A DNA stretch of 46,981 nucleotides. It comes from UBA2421 sp002343075. GTDB taxonomy: Bacteria; Planctomycetota; Phycisphaerae; Tepidisphaerales; Tepidisphaeraceae. A program made the position numbers and the translations under genes. Numbering within the stretch: the first letter of the stretch is position 1; every line of letters begins with the position of its first letter. The notes below the pieces were generated by a model that saw only the letters and a program-made list of their open reading frames with translations, ran no database searches and had not been told where the DNA came from. The stretch spans positions 1 through 46,981 of the forward strand of contig CALJLN010000035.1 in NCBI GenBank assembly GCA_937982565.1, given 5' to 3'. Below are positions 1 through 7,349 of the stretch, in pieces.

Positions 1-129
1 TCCCGTGGTTCGCGTGAACACCCCGCCAAACTCGAACACAGTCGGCGCACCCGCGCTCGCGCGTGATGACGCAATCGCACTTAGCACAACCGCCAACAAC
101 CCAATCAAAACAGCTTTCGCACACAACAT
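1..129 (-). CDS. PEP-CTERM-type secreted protein, N-terminal fragment (runs off the window)
   Basis: The frame starts at the ATG at 129 and stays open to the window edge (43 codons seen). It begins MLCAKAVLIGLLAVVLSAI and continues into SSRASAG, a classic signal peptide with a hydrophobic core and an ASA cleavage site. It is clearly a paralogue of the complete gene at 732-1352: the signal peptides align residue for residue, the mature starts match (FEFGGVFTRTTG against FEFTGVYTQTSG), and the leader DNA upstream (GAGGTGAGCC before the ATG) is the same. The C-terminus is outside the window, so a PEP-CTERM tail is inferred from the paralogue. Function is unknown; it is probably an exported structural or matrix protein. 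Confidence 0.75.
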   Translation of the reverse strand, partial: MLCAKAVLIGLLAVVLSAIASSRASAGAPTVFEFGGVFTRTTG

Positions 130-336
130 GGCTCACCTCGCAACAGAAAGGATTGGCCCCTTGAAATACGCACACAATAAGAAACGCGAAACGCAGCCCT
201 GACGCCCGCTGCTGCACGGTACGGTAACGCGCCTTCGTTTGAGTCAAGAAAAATCTTGAAAAACACAGCGTATGCCGCCTCCCGCGCCCACGCAGCCCCG
301 GCCAAACTGCCCGCATTCCCGCATTCGTCGATCCAC

Positions 337-521
337 GAAAGCCATGCACGGGCATCGTAACATCGTGAAATCTCAAGAGTGCAACCTCTTTAACTCCTTG
401 TTAATATTCCAGACCCCTTTTCTTCCCCCATGAAAGCCACACACGGGCTTCGCAAAAACGCAAAATCTCAAGAGTGCAACCTCTTTAACTCCTTGTTATT
501 CCAGACCCCTTTTCTTCCCCA
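337..521. repeat. Tandem pair of about 90-bp direct repeats
   Basis: Unit 1 spans 337-431 and unit 2 spans 432-521. Both begin GAAAGCCA, run through an ACGGGC core, and share a nearly identical stretch of about 60 bp that starts ATCTCAAGAGTGCAACCTC and ends CCCTTTTCTTCCCC. Unit 1 has a 3-base insertion (AAT) in that stretch. Unit 2 forms the 3' end of the minus-strand reading frame at 485-730. No reading frame or transposase is visible inside the unit. It looks like a short dispersed or tandem intergenic element. Confidence 0.85.
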
Positions 522-730
522 ACGTTGCCCGCGCCAACAATTCGCACCCCCTGAGTCTTGTTGAGAAGCAACTTCCGCTTGACTCGATAAAACCCGACCG
601 GCACTTTTATCAAATCATGATCCGGGCCGTCCTCAAGCGAAACCTTCGCCATCGCATCTTCAAATGCTTCGGTATCGTCAGTTGTTCCGTCGCCGATCGC
701 GCCGCAGTCGGTTTTTACGTTGATGGGCAT
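485..730 (-). CDS. 81-residue pectate-lyase-like N-terminal module
   Basis: The product begins MPINVKTDCGAIGDGTTDDT, the typical opening of the Pectate_lyase_3 / GH28-like right-handed beta-helix family (GAxGDGxTDDTxAF), and continues through a PVGFYRVKRKLLL strand to RIVGAG. Normal family members are several hundred residues long, so this is only the first turn of the helix. The ATG lies one base after the stop of the PEP-CTERM gene at 732-1352, with a GGGGAG ribosome binding site inside that gene's end, so translational coupling is likely. The last dozen or so codons are read from the direct-repeat unit at 432-521, which suggests that the repeat truncated a longer gene. It could be a decaying pseudogene or a retained mini-protein. 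A second 81-residue module sits at 1455-1700. Confidence 0.55.
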   Translation of the reverse strand: MPINVKTDCGAIGDGTTDDTEAFEDAMAKVSLEDGPDHDLIKVPVGFYRVKRKLLLNKTQGVRIVGAGNVGEEKGSGITRS

Positions 731-731
731 A

Positions 732-1352
732 TTACTCCCCTTCAGGTGTTGTACGATTTAGTTGTTTGCGAAAACGACGCAGAGAGAGGCCAGCCGCCGC
801 AAACACTCCTCCTACTCCACTCGGTTCTGGCACAGTGCGAACCACGAGTGAAGTGAGATTGCCTTTCAAGTTCAGCGAGGTCGACGGATTGAAGGCAGAA
901 AACTCGGTGCGAGTCGCGATTGATAAATCAAGATTCGTCGGAAGTGCATCAGTGGTGAATGTGCCGGGCGGCAATACCACTGCCATTGAATAGACAAAGC
1001 CGTTGTTAACGAGCCAAGTACTGGATACGTCGGTTAAACCTGTAAAGATTCCTCCAAACCCATTGAATCCCCCTTCCAGCACGAAGGGTGTGGTTGAAGT
1101 CGGGGCGGGTACCGTCCAAGTGAGATATTCGTACTCTCCGTCCGTCGGCGACGGCTCTGCATCGGGCCAATCGGGATCAAACCGCACGGTCGTTGTGAAG
1201 ATGTCGCCGGGGAAGTAGATCGTGCCGCTCGTCTGCGTGTAAACCCCGGTAAACTCAAACTCAATCGGCAGCGCTGCGCTCGCGCGCGACGACATAACCG
1301 CACTAAGCACGACCGCGCACAACCCCGCCAGAACAGCTTTCGAACGCAACAT
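732..1352 (-). CDS. PEP-CTERM sorting-domain protein
   Basis: This 206-residue protein has a signal peptide (about residues 1-27, ending ASA-A), a beta-rich acidic middle with no recognised enzyme motif, and a C-terminal sorting tail: VPEP at about residue 175, a short hydrophobic stretch, then an Arg-rich end (RRFRK). PEP-CTERM tails are recognised by an exosortase in the inner membrane. No exosortase gene is in this window. GAGGTGAGCC precedes the ATG as ribosome binding site. It is followed after one base by the pectate-lyase-like module at 485-730 and has a truncated paralogue at 1-129. Function is unknown; it is probably an extracellular or surface protein. Confidence 0.85.
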   Translation of the reverse strand: MLRSKAVLAGLCAVVLSAVMSSRASAALPIEFEFTGVYTQTSGTIYFPGDIFTTTVRFDPDWPDAEPSPTDGEYEYLTWTVPAPTSTTPFVLEGGFNGFGGIFTGLTDVSSTWLVNNGFVYSMAVVLPPGTFTTDALPTNLDLSIATRTEFSAFNPSTSLNLKGNLTSLVVRTVPEPSGVGGVFAAAGLSLRRFRKQLNRTTPEGE

Positions 1353-1385
1353 GGCTCACCTCGCAACAAAAAGGATAGGGGAAAA

Positions 1386-1418
1386 CAGTAGGCAGTAGGC
1401 AGTAGTCGGTAGGCAGTG
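1386..1418. repeat. Short GTAGGCA tandem repeat
   Basis: The unit CAGTAGG is repeated about four times, once interrupted by TCGG. It lies in the 102-bp gap between the module at 1455-1700 and the PEP-CTERM gene at 732-1352. It looks like a simple low-complexity repeat. I see no promoter or gene in it. Confidence 0.7.
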
Positions 1419-1454
1419 ATTAGTACGCACGCACCGACTGCTGACAATTTGCTT

Positions 1455-1700
1455 TCATTGATTCGGCTTAACGCGTGTAATATCGAAGCCGCCGCGGGCG
1501 AGGCGGTAGACGCCGATCGGAAAAATAACCCCGATCGGCACTTCTGCCGTCGAGTTGGCTTTTACGGACTCCAACGCACCCGCCAGCGCCGCGCTGTCGT
1601 CGTGCACCCCGTCGCCGCGCGCATAAGACGGCGCAGCTTTGATATCGACCACTCTTTCGCCGCGATGCTCGCCCAAAACAGGATTTTCGTCGCCCGCCAT
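1455..1700 (-). CDS. Second 81-residue pectate-lyase-like module
   Basis: From the ATG at 1700 the product is 81 residues. I prefer this start because AAGGAG lies eight bases upstream, while an in-frame extension to 1751 has no such site. Residues from about 17 read VVDIKAAPSYARGDGVHDDSA, then AL..ALE..K and IFPIGVYRLARGG, the same GDGxxDDSxAL...P.GVYRL pattern as at 485-730 and as the N-terminus of Pectate_lyase_3 proteins. The rest of the expected beta-helix is absent. It precedes the PEP-CTERM gene at 732-1352 in the direction of transcription. It may be a remnant or a real mini-protein; the good ribosome binding site favours translation. Confidence 0.5.
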   Translation of the reverse strand: MAGDENPVLGEHRGERVVDIKAAPSYARGDGVHDDSAALAGALESVKANSTAEVPIGVIFPIGVYRLARGGFDITRVKPNQ

Positions 1701-2447
1701 AGAACGGCTCCTTGTCTTGCTGCAAAGCTCCGCCACCCGCAGGCGGCCCAACCCGCTTCGGCCGAAAGACCATAAGAATCATAACAAGGTTTCCCCCCCG
1801 CAAGAGAAAATCACGAATAATGCAGCCCGAGGCGCCGCCCGAACCCGATGCCGCGGCAGGGTCAATTCATTGACCCTGTGTTTCTATCCAGTCCAATCGT
1901 AGCGGGAGAATCGGTCCGGAATTCTCTTGACTGTTCGTAGTTTGTTAGGTACACTTGAGTTGTTTGGACAATAGCCGAGCTTGCGTACGGACGTTGTCAA
2001 CGCAATGTCGGCGCGGGTGCCACGGGCGCGAACGTACGGAGTAAAGACCGGTACGTTTTACGGGAGGTTTGACGGAGTCGGCGCGGTAAAAAACCGGGAT
2101 TTTGCATACTACCCAATTTATCCATATTCCCAAAAAATGCCCGGAAATGCCCGGAAATGCCCGATTTTTGAAAATAGCAGATTCTACTTAGTCGGCGGAT
2201 GGAAGGAGCCGTCTCAGGCGCACGGTGACACAGGCTAAATGTCCCTCGAGTCTGCACTTAGGCCCGACACGGCGTTCGTGCCGGATCGTGGCACTTAAGG
2301 GCGGACGGGACTGTGGCGGCGCGAGTTGAGTCGGTGCCGTTAAGTCGGTGCTGTCAACGAAGCCGAAACGTGTGCTGCAAGCGTGCGCTTCAAGCGTGTT
2401 CTTTTGTTGTCGTAGCGGTCTTGTCGGGGGATGCAAGGCGGGCAGGC
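1701..2447. other. Intergenic region without a convincing gene
   Basis: About 750 bp with only short overlapping frames of unlikely composition. The one clear element is a 10-bp tandem repeat (AATGCCCGGA) at about 2137-2163, a type common between genes. An AT-richer stretch near 1900-1970 could hold a promoter for the minus-strand genes, but I cannot define one. Confidence 0.6.
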
Positions 2448-2705
2448 TCATGCATGGGGCAACGACTCGGCGCAGGCGGTCTGATAGTCGCCCCAGGCCT
2501 GCACCGCGCGGATGATGACGACGGGAAAAGCCAGCACGCAGACGGCGATGAGGCTCGCATCGACGCGCAGGGCAAGCAGGGTAGCGAGCACGATTGCCGG
2601 GGGAATGAACCATTTCATCCACCGGCGGACCTGCTTGCGCGCGATGCGTGGGTCGGCCTTTGGCGGGGTGATGCGGTGGCGATTGGGGCGTATTTTTTGA
2701 GGCAT
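2448..2705 (-). CDS. Small two-helix membrane protein, unknown function
   Basis: From the ATG at 2705 the product has 85 residues: a basic N-terminus (MPQKIRPNRHR...RKQVRRWMK) and two hydrophobic helices (about residues 35-50 and 52-68: FIPPAIVLATLLAL and LIAVCVLAFPVVIIRAV), then a polar tail. The frame extends upstream to 2960, but that part is low-complexity and overlaps the likely citrate synthase promoter, so I chose the internal start. It is divergent from citrate synthase. No family is recognised. It could be a chance frame, but the charge-helix-helix layout is protein-like. Confidence 0.45.
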   Translation of the reverse strand: MPQKIRPNRHRITPPKADPRIARKQVRRWMKWFIPPAIVLATLLALRVDASLIAVCVLAFPVVIIRAVQAWGDYQTACAESLPHA

Positions 2706-2981
2706 CGGTGTTCGCTTTCGTCTTTGCCGGGAGCCGCGGGATGTGAGGCGCCGTGGCGATGAATCGGCTCGGCTGTCTCTCCTCATACTCTTTCGGCCAG
2801 AATCGCGTTTGGCTTGGCTGAAATTGACTGTTTCCGCCGCGCCCGTTACATTGCCATGCGGCGTCGTCACCCCGCGGGCAGCGACTGATTGGTTCCACTC
2901 AGTGCGATTTGCGAACAGTCGCTGTACCCCTGGTTCCGCGGTTTCATTCATCGTTCGCAAATCGATTGGTAAAGCAGACTT

Positions 2982-4127
2982 ATGTCAACTGCAGTCACCT
3001 CGGCACCGGCCAAACCCGCGGGAGGTCTTGAAGGCGTTGTCGCCGCCAAGAGCGATATTTGCTTCATTGACGGTAATGCCGGCCGGTTGGTTTATCAGGG
3101 TTATGAGATCGGCGATTTGGTCGAGAACACCACCTTTGAAGAAGTGGCGTTTCTGCTCTGGGAAGGCCGTCTGCCCAACAAGACCGAGCTCGCAGAGCTT
3201 CATAAGGAACTTGCCGCCAACACCGCCCTTCCGTCACATGTCGAGCGCGTGATTGAGGCGATGCCAAAAGATGCGCTTCCGATGGATGTGCTCCGCACAG
3301 CAGCCAGCGCGCTCGGCCCGGGCGACCCGGATTTATCCAGCAACGACCCCGCCGCCAACCGCCGCAAGGCAATTCGGCTGACTGCGCAGTTTCCGACGAT
3401 CGTGTGTGACTATCATCGCCATCGCAAGGGCGAAGCACTCGTAGCGCCCGACCCTTCTCTGTCGATCGCGGGCAATTTTCTCTACATGCTTTTCGGCAAG
3501 AAGCCGCACGAAACGCTTGTGCGAGTGATGGATGCGGCGCTGGTGCTGCACGCTGAACACGGCATGAACGCCAGCACATTTGCCGCACGGGTCATCGCCG
3601 CCACGTTGAGCGATATGCATGCCGCCGTCGCCGGCGCGATCGCGGCGCTGAAAGGTCCGCTGCACGGCGGGGCGAATCAGGATGTGATGGAGCTGCTGCT
3701 GGAGTGCGGCACTGCCGACGCCGCTGAGAAAAAGGTGCGTGACACCCTCGCCGCCGGCGGAAAGATCCCGGGCTTTGGGCACCGCGTTTATAAAACTTTC
3801 GACCCGCGCGCCACGTTCCTGCGCAAGATGAGCAAGCAGCTAGGCCAGGACGCCGGCAATACCAAGTGGTATGAGATGAGCGAGCGGCTGATTCCGGTGG
3901 TGAAGGAGACCAAGGGAAAAGACCCGAACGTGGATTTCTTCAGTGCCAGTGCCTATTACACCATGGGCATTCCGCTTGATCTTTTCACACCCATCTTCGC
4001 GGTGGCGCGGATTGCAGGCTGGACGGCGCACATCATGGAACAGCACCGTAACAACCGCATCATTCGCCCCACCGATGAATACACCGGCCCGCAGGGGTTG
4101 ACGGTGGTGCCGATTGAGAAGCGGTGA
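2982..4127 (+). CDS. gltA: Citrate synthase
   Basis: A 381-residue enzyme that condenses acetyl-CoA and oxaloacetate to citrate, the entry step of the TCA cycle, in the cytoplasm. The catalytic set is complete: His193 in LHAEHGMNAST, His228 in GPLHGGANQD, His267 in PGFGHRVYKTFDPRA and Asp318 in NVDFFSASAYY. The length fits the short dimeric type found in Gram-positive bacteria and archaea (CitZ-like) rather than the longer hexameric E. coli type. 2-Methylcitrate synthase belongs to the same fold and cannot be fully excluded from sequence alone. No prp genes are nearby, which favours citrate synthase. It is monocistronic and convergent with clpS. Confidence 0.93.
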   Translation: MSTAVTSAPAKPAGGLEGVVAAKSDICFIDGNAGRLVYQGYEIGDLVENTTFEEVAFLLWEGRLPNKTELAELHKELAANTALPSHVERVIEAMPKDALPMDVLRTAASALGPGDPDLSSNDPAANRRKAIRLTAQFPTIVCDYHRHRKGEALVAPDPSLSIAGNFLYMLFGKKPHETLVRVMDAALVLHAEHGMNASTFAARVIAATLSDMHAAVAGAIAALKGPLHGGANQDVMELLLECGTADAAEKKVRDTLAAGGKIPGFGHRVYKTFDPRATFLRKMSKQLGQDAGNTKWYEMSERLIPVVKETKGKDPNVDFFSASAYYTMGIPLDLFTPIFAVARIAGWTAHIMEQHRNNRIIRPTDEYTGPQGLTVVPIEKR

Positions 4128-4210
4128 GATTGCGTTGATCGCCAAACCGGCGGAGGGTAGCAGGTCAAAGCGTCGATACACGTTCGTAACGCACGCTGCC
4201 GCCCTCGGTG

Positions 4211-4540
4211 CTACTCAGCGGGCTCGATGCTCACGCACAGCCCCTTCGACTGAAACTGGTCATGGTATAGCTCTGCGCGTTCCTTGTGCGTCACCAACAA
4301 GAGTGCCACGCCGGTTTTGTGTGCCTCGGCCATTCGCAATACCGCGGCCTGTTCGTTGAGGGGAGTGAGGGAGACGATCGTCTCCACGACGTACCCCATG
4401 TCGTTCTTGTCATCGTTGTGCAGCAGCACCTTCCACGGCGGGAGCGGCTGGGGCGGCTTCTTGGTGGGTTGCGGCTTCTGCGCCGGCTTGACGGCAGTAG
4501 CCGTGCCTCCTGGTTCCGACGATTTTGATTCTTCTGCCAT
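4211..4540 (-). CDS. clpS: ATP-dependent Clp protease adaptor ClpS
   Basis: This 109-residue protein has a disordered Pro/Lys-rich head (about residues 1-30) and a ClpS core beginning PPWKVLLHNDDKNDMGYVVE. ClpS binds N-degron substrates and delivers them to ClpA/ClpC-type unfoldases. The NDD segment matches the part of the substrate pocket that binds the N-terminal amino group. I chose the ATG at 4540 because GGGAG lies eight bases upstream; an in-frame TTG at 4558 lacks a site. No clpA is adjacent. It is divergent from anmK and convergent with gltA. Confidence 0.88.
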   Translation of the reverse strand: MAEESKSSEPGGTATAVKPAQKPQPTKKPPQPLPPWKVLLHNDDKNDMGYVVETIVSLTPLNEQAAVLRMAEAHKTGVALLLVTHKERAELYHDQFQSKGLCVSIEPAE

Positions 4541-4679
4541 CGGTCTCGCTCCCGACAAAACACAGCCGCAGCGAAAACGAGTGCTGCTTCACACGATTAT
4601 AGCATATGCGCCAATTTGCGTGGCTACAATGAAAATCTAAAACTTGCTCCGCACAAGGCTTCAGCGGTAACTTAACGCA

Positions 4680-5807
4680 ATGCACTCGACCGAACGATTG
4701 ATCGCCGGCGCCATGAGCGGAACCAGCGCCGACGGGGTGGACGTCGCAATAGTGGGGCTGACCGGCACAGGATTTGACCTGCAGGTCCGCCTCATCCGGC
4801 ATCACTACCTTGCCTATCATTCCGAGTTGAAGCGGCGAATCTTTTCGCTCCGGCAAAGCGGCGTGAGCACGTTGGAAGATCTGGCGCAAATCGGCCGAGA
4901 AATCTCCCTCACATACGCTCACGCGGTCAATGAAGCGCTCACCGTATCGCAGTTGCGCGGGGTGGAGCTGGCAGCGGTCGCGGCGCACGGGCAGACGCTG
5001 TTTCACTCCCCGCCCAACACGCTGCAACTGCTTGATCCGGCGCTGGTTGCAGCAGAAGTGGGCTGCCCCGTTGTCAGCGACTTCAGACGCGCCGACTGCG
5101 CAGTCGGCGGGCAAGGCGCACCGCTCGTGCCGTTTGCCGATTACACCCTCTTTCGACATGCAATGAGTCTGCGCGTTCTGCTCAACATCGGCGGCATCGC
5201 CAATATTACCGTGCTGCGACCAGGCTGTGCACTGAGTGAAGTGATTGCATTCGATACCGGGCCGGGAAACTGCCTCAGCGACTACCTCTGCCGCAAACAC
5301 GATCCGGCCGGCATTGGCTTCGATCGTAACGGCCAACAGTCAACGATCGGTCTGCCAGATCTCGCGACGGCTCAACGGATGCTCGCCGAGCCATTTTTCT
5401 CCGCCCCGCTTCCCAAGAGCACCGATGTGCCGCAGATGATCAGCGCCTGGGAGCGTGCCTACACCATGACCGACCCGCGCCCCTTCCCCGACCTGCTCGC
5501 AACCGTCTGCTATATCACCGCCAGCAGCATTCTGGACGCGATGCATCGCCTGCTCGGACGGCTTCCCGATGAACTCATCATCTCCGGCGGGGGCAGCCGC
5601 AATGCTTCGATTATGGGGTTCCTGCGCGCCACCCCGGGAATGGTTGTCCGCACAACCGATGAGTACAGCCTTCCGGCGGAGGCGAAAGAAGCTGTCGCAT
5701 TCGCCATCCTCGCATCGGCGACGCTTGACGGCATGCCGAGCAATATCCCCAATGTCACCGGCGCGCGTCGATCGGTTCTGCTTGGTTCGATCACGCCCCG
5801 GAACTAA
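4680..5807 (+). CDS. anmK: Anhydro-N-acetylmuramic acid kinase
   Basis: A 375-residue sugar kinase of the ASKHA fold that opens and phosphorylates 1,6-anhydro-MurNAc from cell-wall turnover to MurNAc-6-phosphate. Motifs in order: GAMSGTSADGVDVA near the N-terminus (phosphate binding), AHGQTLFH, GQGAPLVPFADY, LLNIGGIANIT, FDTGPGNCLSD and ISGGGSRN. All are typical of AnmK, and the length is normal. It is followed by murQ after about 100 bp on the same strand. MurQ uses the product of this kinase, so the two form a peptidoglycan recycling pair. Confidence 0.95.
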   Translation: MHSTERLIAGAMSGTSADGVDVAIVGLTGTGFDLQVRLIRHHYLAYHSELKRRIFSLRQSGVSTLEDLAQIGREISLTYAHAVNEALTVSQLRGVELAAVAAHGQTLFHSPPNTLQLLDPALVAAEVGCPVVSDFRRADCAVGGQGAPLVPFADYTLFRHAMSLRVLLNIGGIANITVLRPGCALSEVIAFDTGPGNCLSDYLCRKHDPAGIGFDRNGQQSTIGLPDLATAQRMLAEPFFSAPLPKSTDVPQMISAWERAYTMTDPRPFPDLLATVCYITASSILDAMHRLLGRLPDELIISGGGSRNASIMGFLRATPGMVVRTTDEYSLPAEAKEAVAFAILASATLDGMPSNIPNVTGARRSVLLGSITPRN

Positions 5808-5905
5808 ACGGCTGAGCTCATCGCTGGTCATCGCCTTAGGCCCCGGGCCTGCGTTTGCGGCGCTGCGTTTCGCCACGCGCGCCGATATGCATAATCGCAT
5901 CGAAT

Positions 5906-6814
5906 ATGAACACTCAACCACCCGGCGATCGTGGCCACCTGCTCACCGAACAACGCCTCGCCGAGTCGATGTCGATCGATGCTGCGAGTATCGAGCAGGC
6001 CGTTGCGATGATGAACGTGCAGGATCGCGTTGCGGTCGAAGCTGTCGAGAAAGTGCGCGACGACGTGGTGCGCGCGATCAAACTCGCTGTCGCCGCGTTT
6101 CGGGCCGGGGGCAGGCTGCTCTATTTCGGTGCCGGAACAAGTGGTCGGCTGGGGGTGCTGGATGCGTCGGAGTGTCCACCGACCTTTAGAAGCGACCCTG
6201 GTACCGTGCTGGGCATCATCGCGGGGGGTGAAAAGGCGATGTTCGTCGCGCAGGAAGGTGCCGAAGACTCCGCCGACGGCGGTGCGAAGGATGTGGATGA
6301 TCGGCGCGTCGGACCGAACGACGTCGTCATGGGCATGGCCGCAGGAGGGACGACGCCTTACGTTCACGGCGCGCTTCGACGCGCCAAAGAGCTTGGCGCA
6401 AAAACCATCTTTCTATCGTGCGTCCAACCTGTACCGACCGAGCCAAAGGTGGATGTCGTCATCCGACCACTGACCGGCCCTGAAGTGCTCACCGGATCGA
6501 CCCGCCTGAAAGCCGGCACTGCGACCAAGCTGGTGTTGAACCAGATCACCACGATCAGCATGATTCAACTTGGCAAATGCTATGAAAATTTGATGGTCGA
6601 TTTGCGCGCCACCAACGTCAAGCTATGGGACCGCGGCGCGCGAATTGTGCGGCTGCTGACCGGCCTTGATGCGACCCAGTCGATGGAACTGCTCAAGCGA
6701 GCAGAGGGGCATGTCAAAGTGGCAATTGTCATGCACAAAAAAGTTGTCTCCGCAGAACGCGCACGGGAATTGCTTTCCGATGCCGACGGTTTTCTGCGAC
6801 GGGCGATCGGGTGA
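5906..6814 (+). CDS. murQ: N-acetylmuramic acid 6-phosphate etherase
   Basis: A 302-residue SIS-domain lyase that removes lactate from MurNAc-6-phosphate to give GlcNAc-6-phosphate. The signature GAGTSGRLGVLDASECPPTF is present in full, followed by AGGEKAMF..EGAEDS, GMAAGGTTPYVHGAL and GPEVLTGSTRLKAGTATKLVLNQ. The frame is open back to 5855, but the ATG at 5906 gives the usual N-terminus (LLTEQR) and family length. It lies directly downstream of anmK. No MurNAc transporter or NagA is visible nearby. Confidence 0.95.
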   Translation: MNTQPPGDRGHLLTEQRLAESMSIDAASIEQAVAMMNVQDRVAVEAVEKVRDDVVRAIKLAVAAFRAGGRLLYFGAGTSGRLGVLDASECPPTFRSDPGTVLGIIAGGEKAMFVAQEGAEDSADGGAKDVDDRRVGPNDVVMGMAAGGTTPYVHGALRRAKELGAKTIFLSCVQPVPTEPKVDVVIRPLTGPEVLTGSTRLKAGTATKLVLNQITTISMIQLGKCYENLMVDLRATNVKLWDRGARIVRLLTGLDATQSMELLKRAEGHVKVAIVMHKKVVSAERARELLSDADGFLRRAIG

Positions 6815-6871
6815 TCAATCCGAGCCGCTTTGAGCGATTCGGCGACAAATGAGCGGCCGGTTCCGTGTTCG

Positions 6872-7234
6872 TTACCGGGCAACCCAAACCGGCTGCGGTT
6901 CGATGGCGTCGGCGGGCCGCCGACCCGCATCCGGCCGGCCGGTGCCCGCCAGCCGGGAAATCGCTGTCACCGACATATCCGCATCACAGCACATCTGGCA
7001 CGACAGCCGCAGCCCCGGCGTGGCGGCCAGCCCGCGCAATTCGAGTACGCTCTTCTCGGCTTCGGTCGCCTTCTCAGGCTCGCCAGACTCAAATTGCACC
7101 CGGCAAGTCGTACACCGCGCCTGCCCCCCGCAGGCATGAAGCTGATCTATGCCGCACTCGTCTGTGAGCGCAAGCACAAGCCGCTTGCCAGAGGGAACTT
7201 CGTACGCTTTTCCGTCGACTGTCAATGTAGGCAT
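6872..7234 (-). CDS. 2Fe-2S plant-type ferredoxin domain protein
   Basis: A 120-residue electron carrier. The cluster ligands are visible: ACGGQARCTTC (C-x5-C-x2-C) and a distal Cys in LSCQ, the adrenodoxin/plant-type ferredoxin pattern. The start at MPTLTVDGKAYEVPSGKRLV is chosen because it begins the beta-grasp fold; an upstream in-frame start at 7270 adds only 12 unrelated residues. The roughly 20 C-terminal residues are basic and probably disordered. No dedicated reductase or P450 is nearby, so its partner is unknown. It sits between murQ (convergent) and pilT (divergent). Confidence 0.85.
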   Translation of the reverse strand: MPTLTVDGKAYEVPSGKRLVLALTDECGIDQLHACGGQARCTTCRVQFESGEPEKATEAEKSVLELRGLAATPGLRLSCQMCCDADMSVTAISRLAGTGRPDAGRRPADAIEPQPVWVAR

Positions 7235-7349
7235 GAATTGAATTCTCGGGGCGATAAGTTTTGATTGCAACGTCGGCCCGGCTTCGGGATAATCATTTTG
7301 TTAACCGTTCGCCGTTCGACCCTGCAGATTTCAACACAGGAACATCATC

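Noticed and set aside
485..1700. Phage tail-spike remnants
   Set aside because: Pectate-lyase-like beta-helices occur in tail spikes, but no other phage gene is near and the neighbours are PEP-CTERM proteins.
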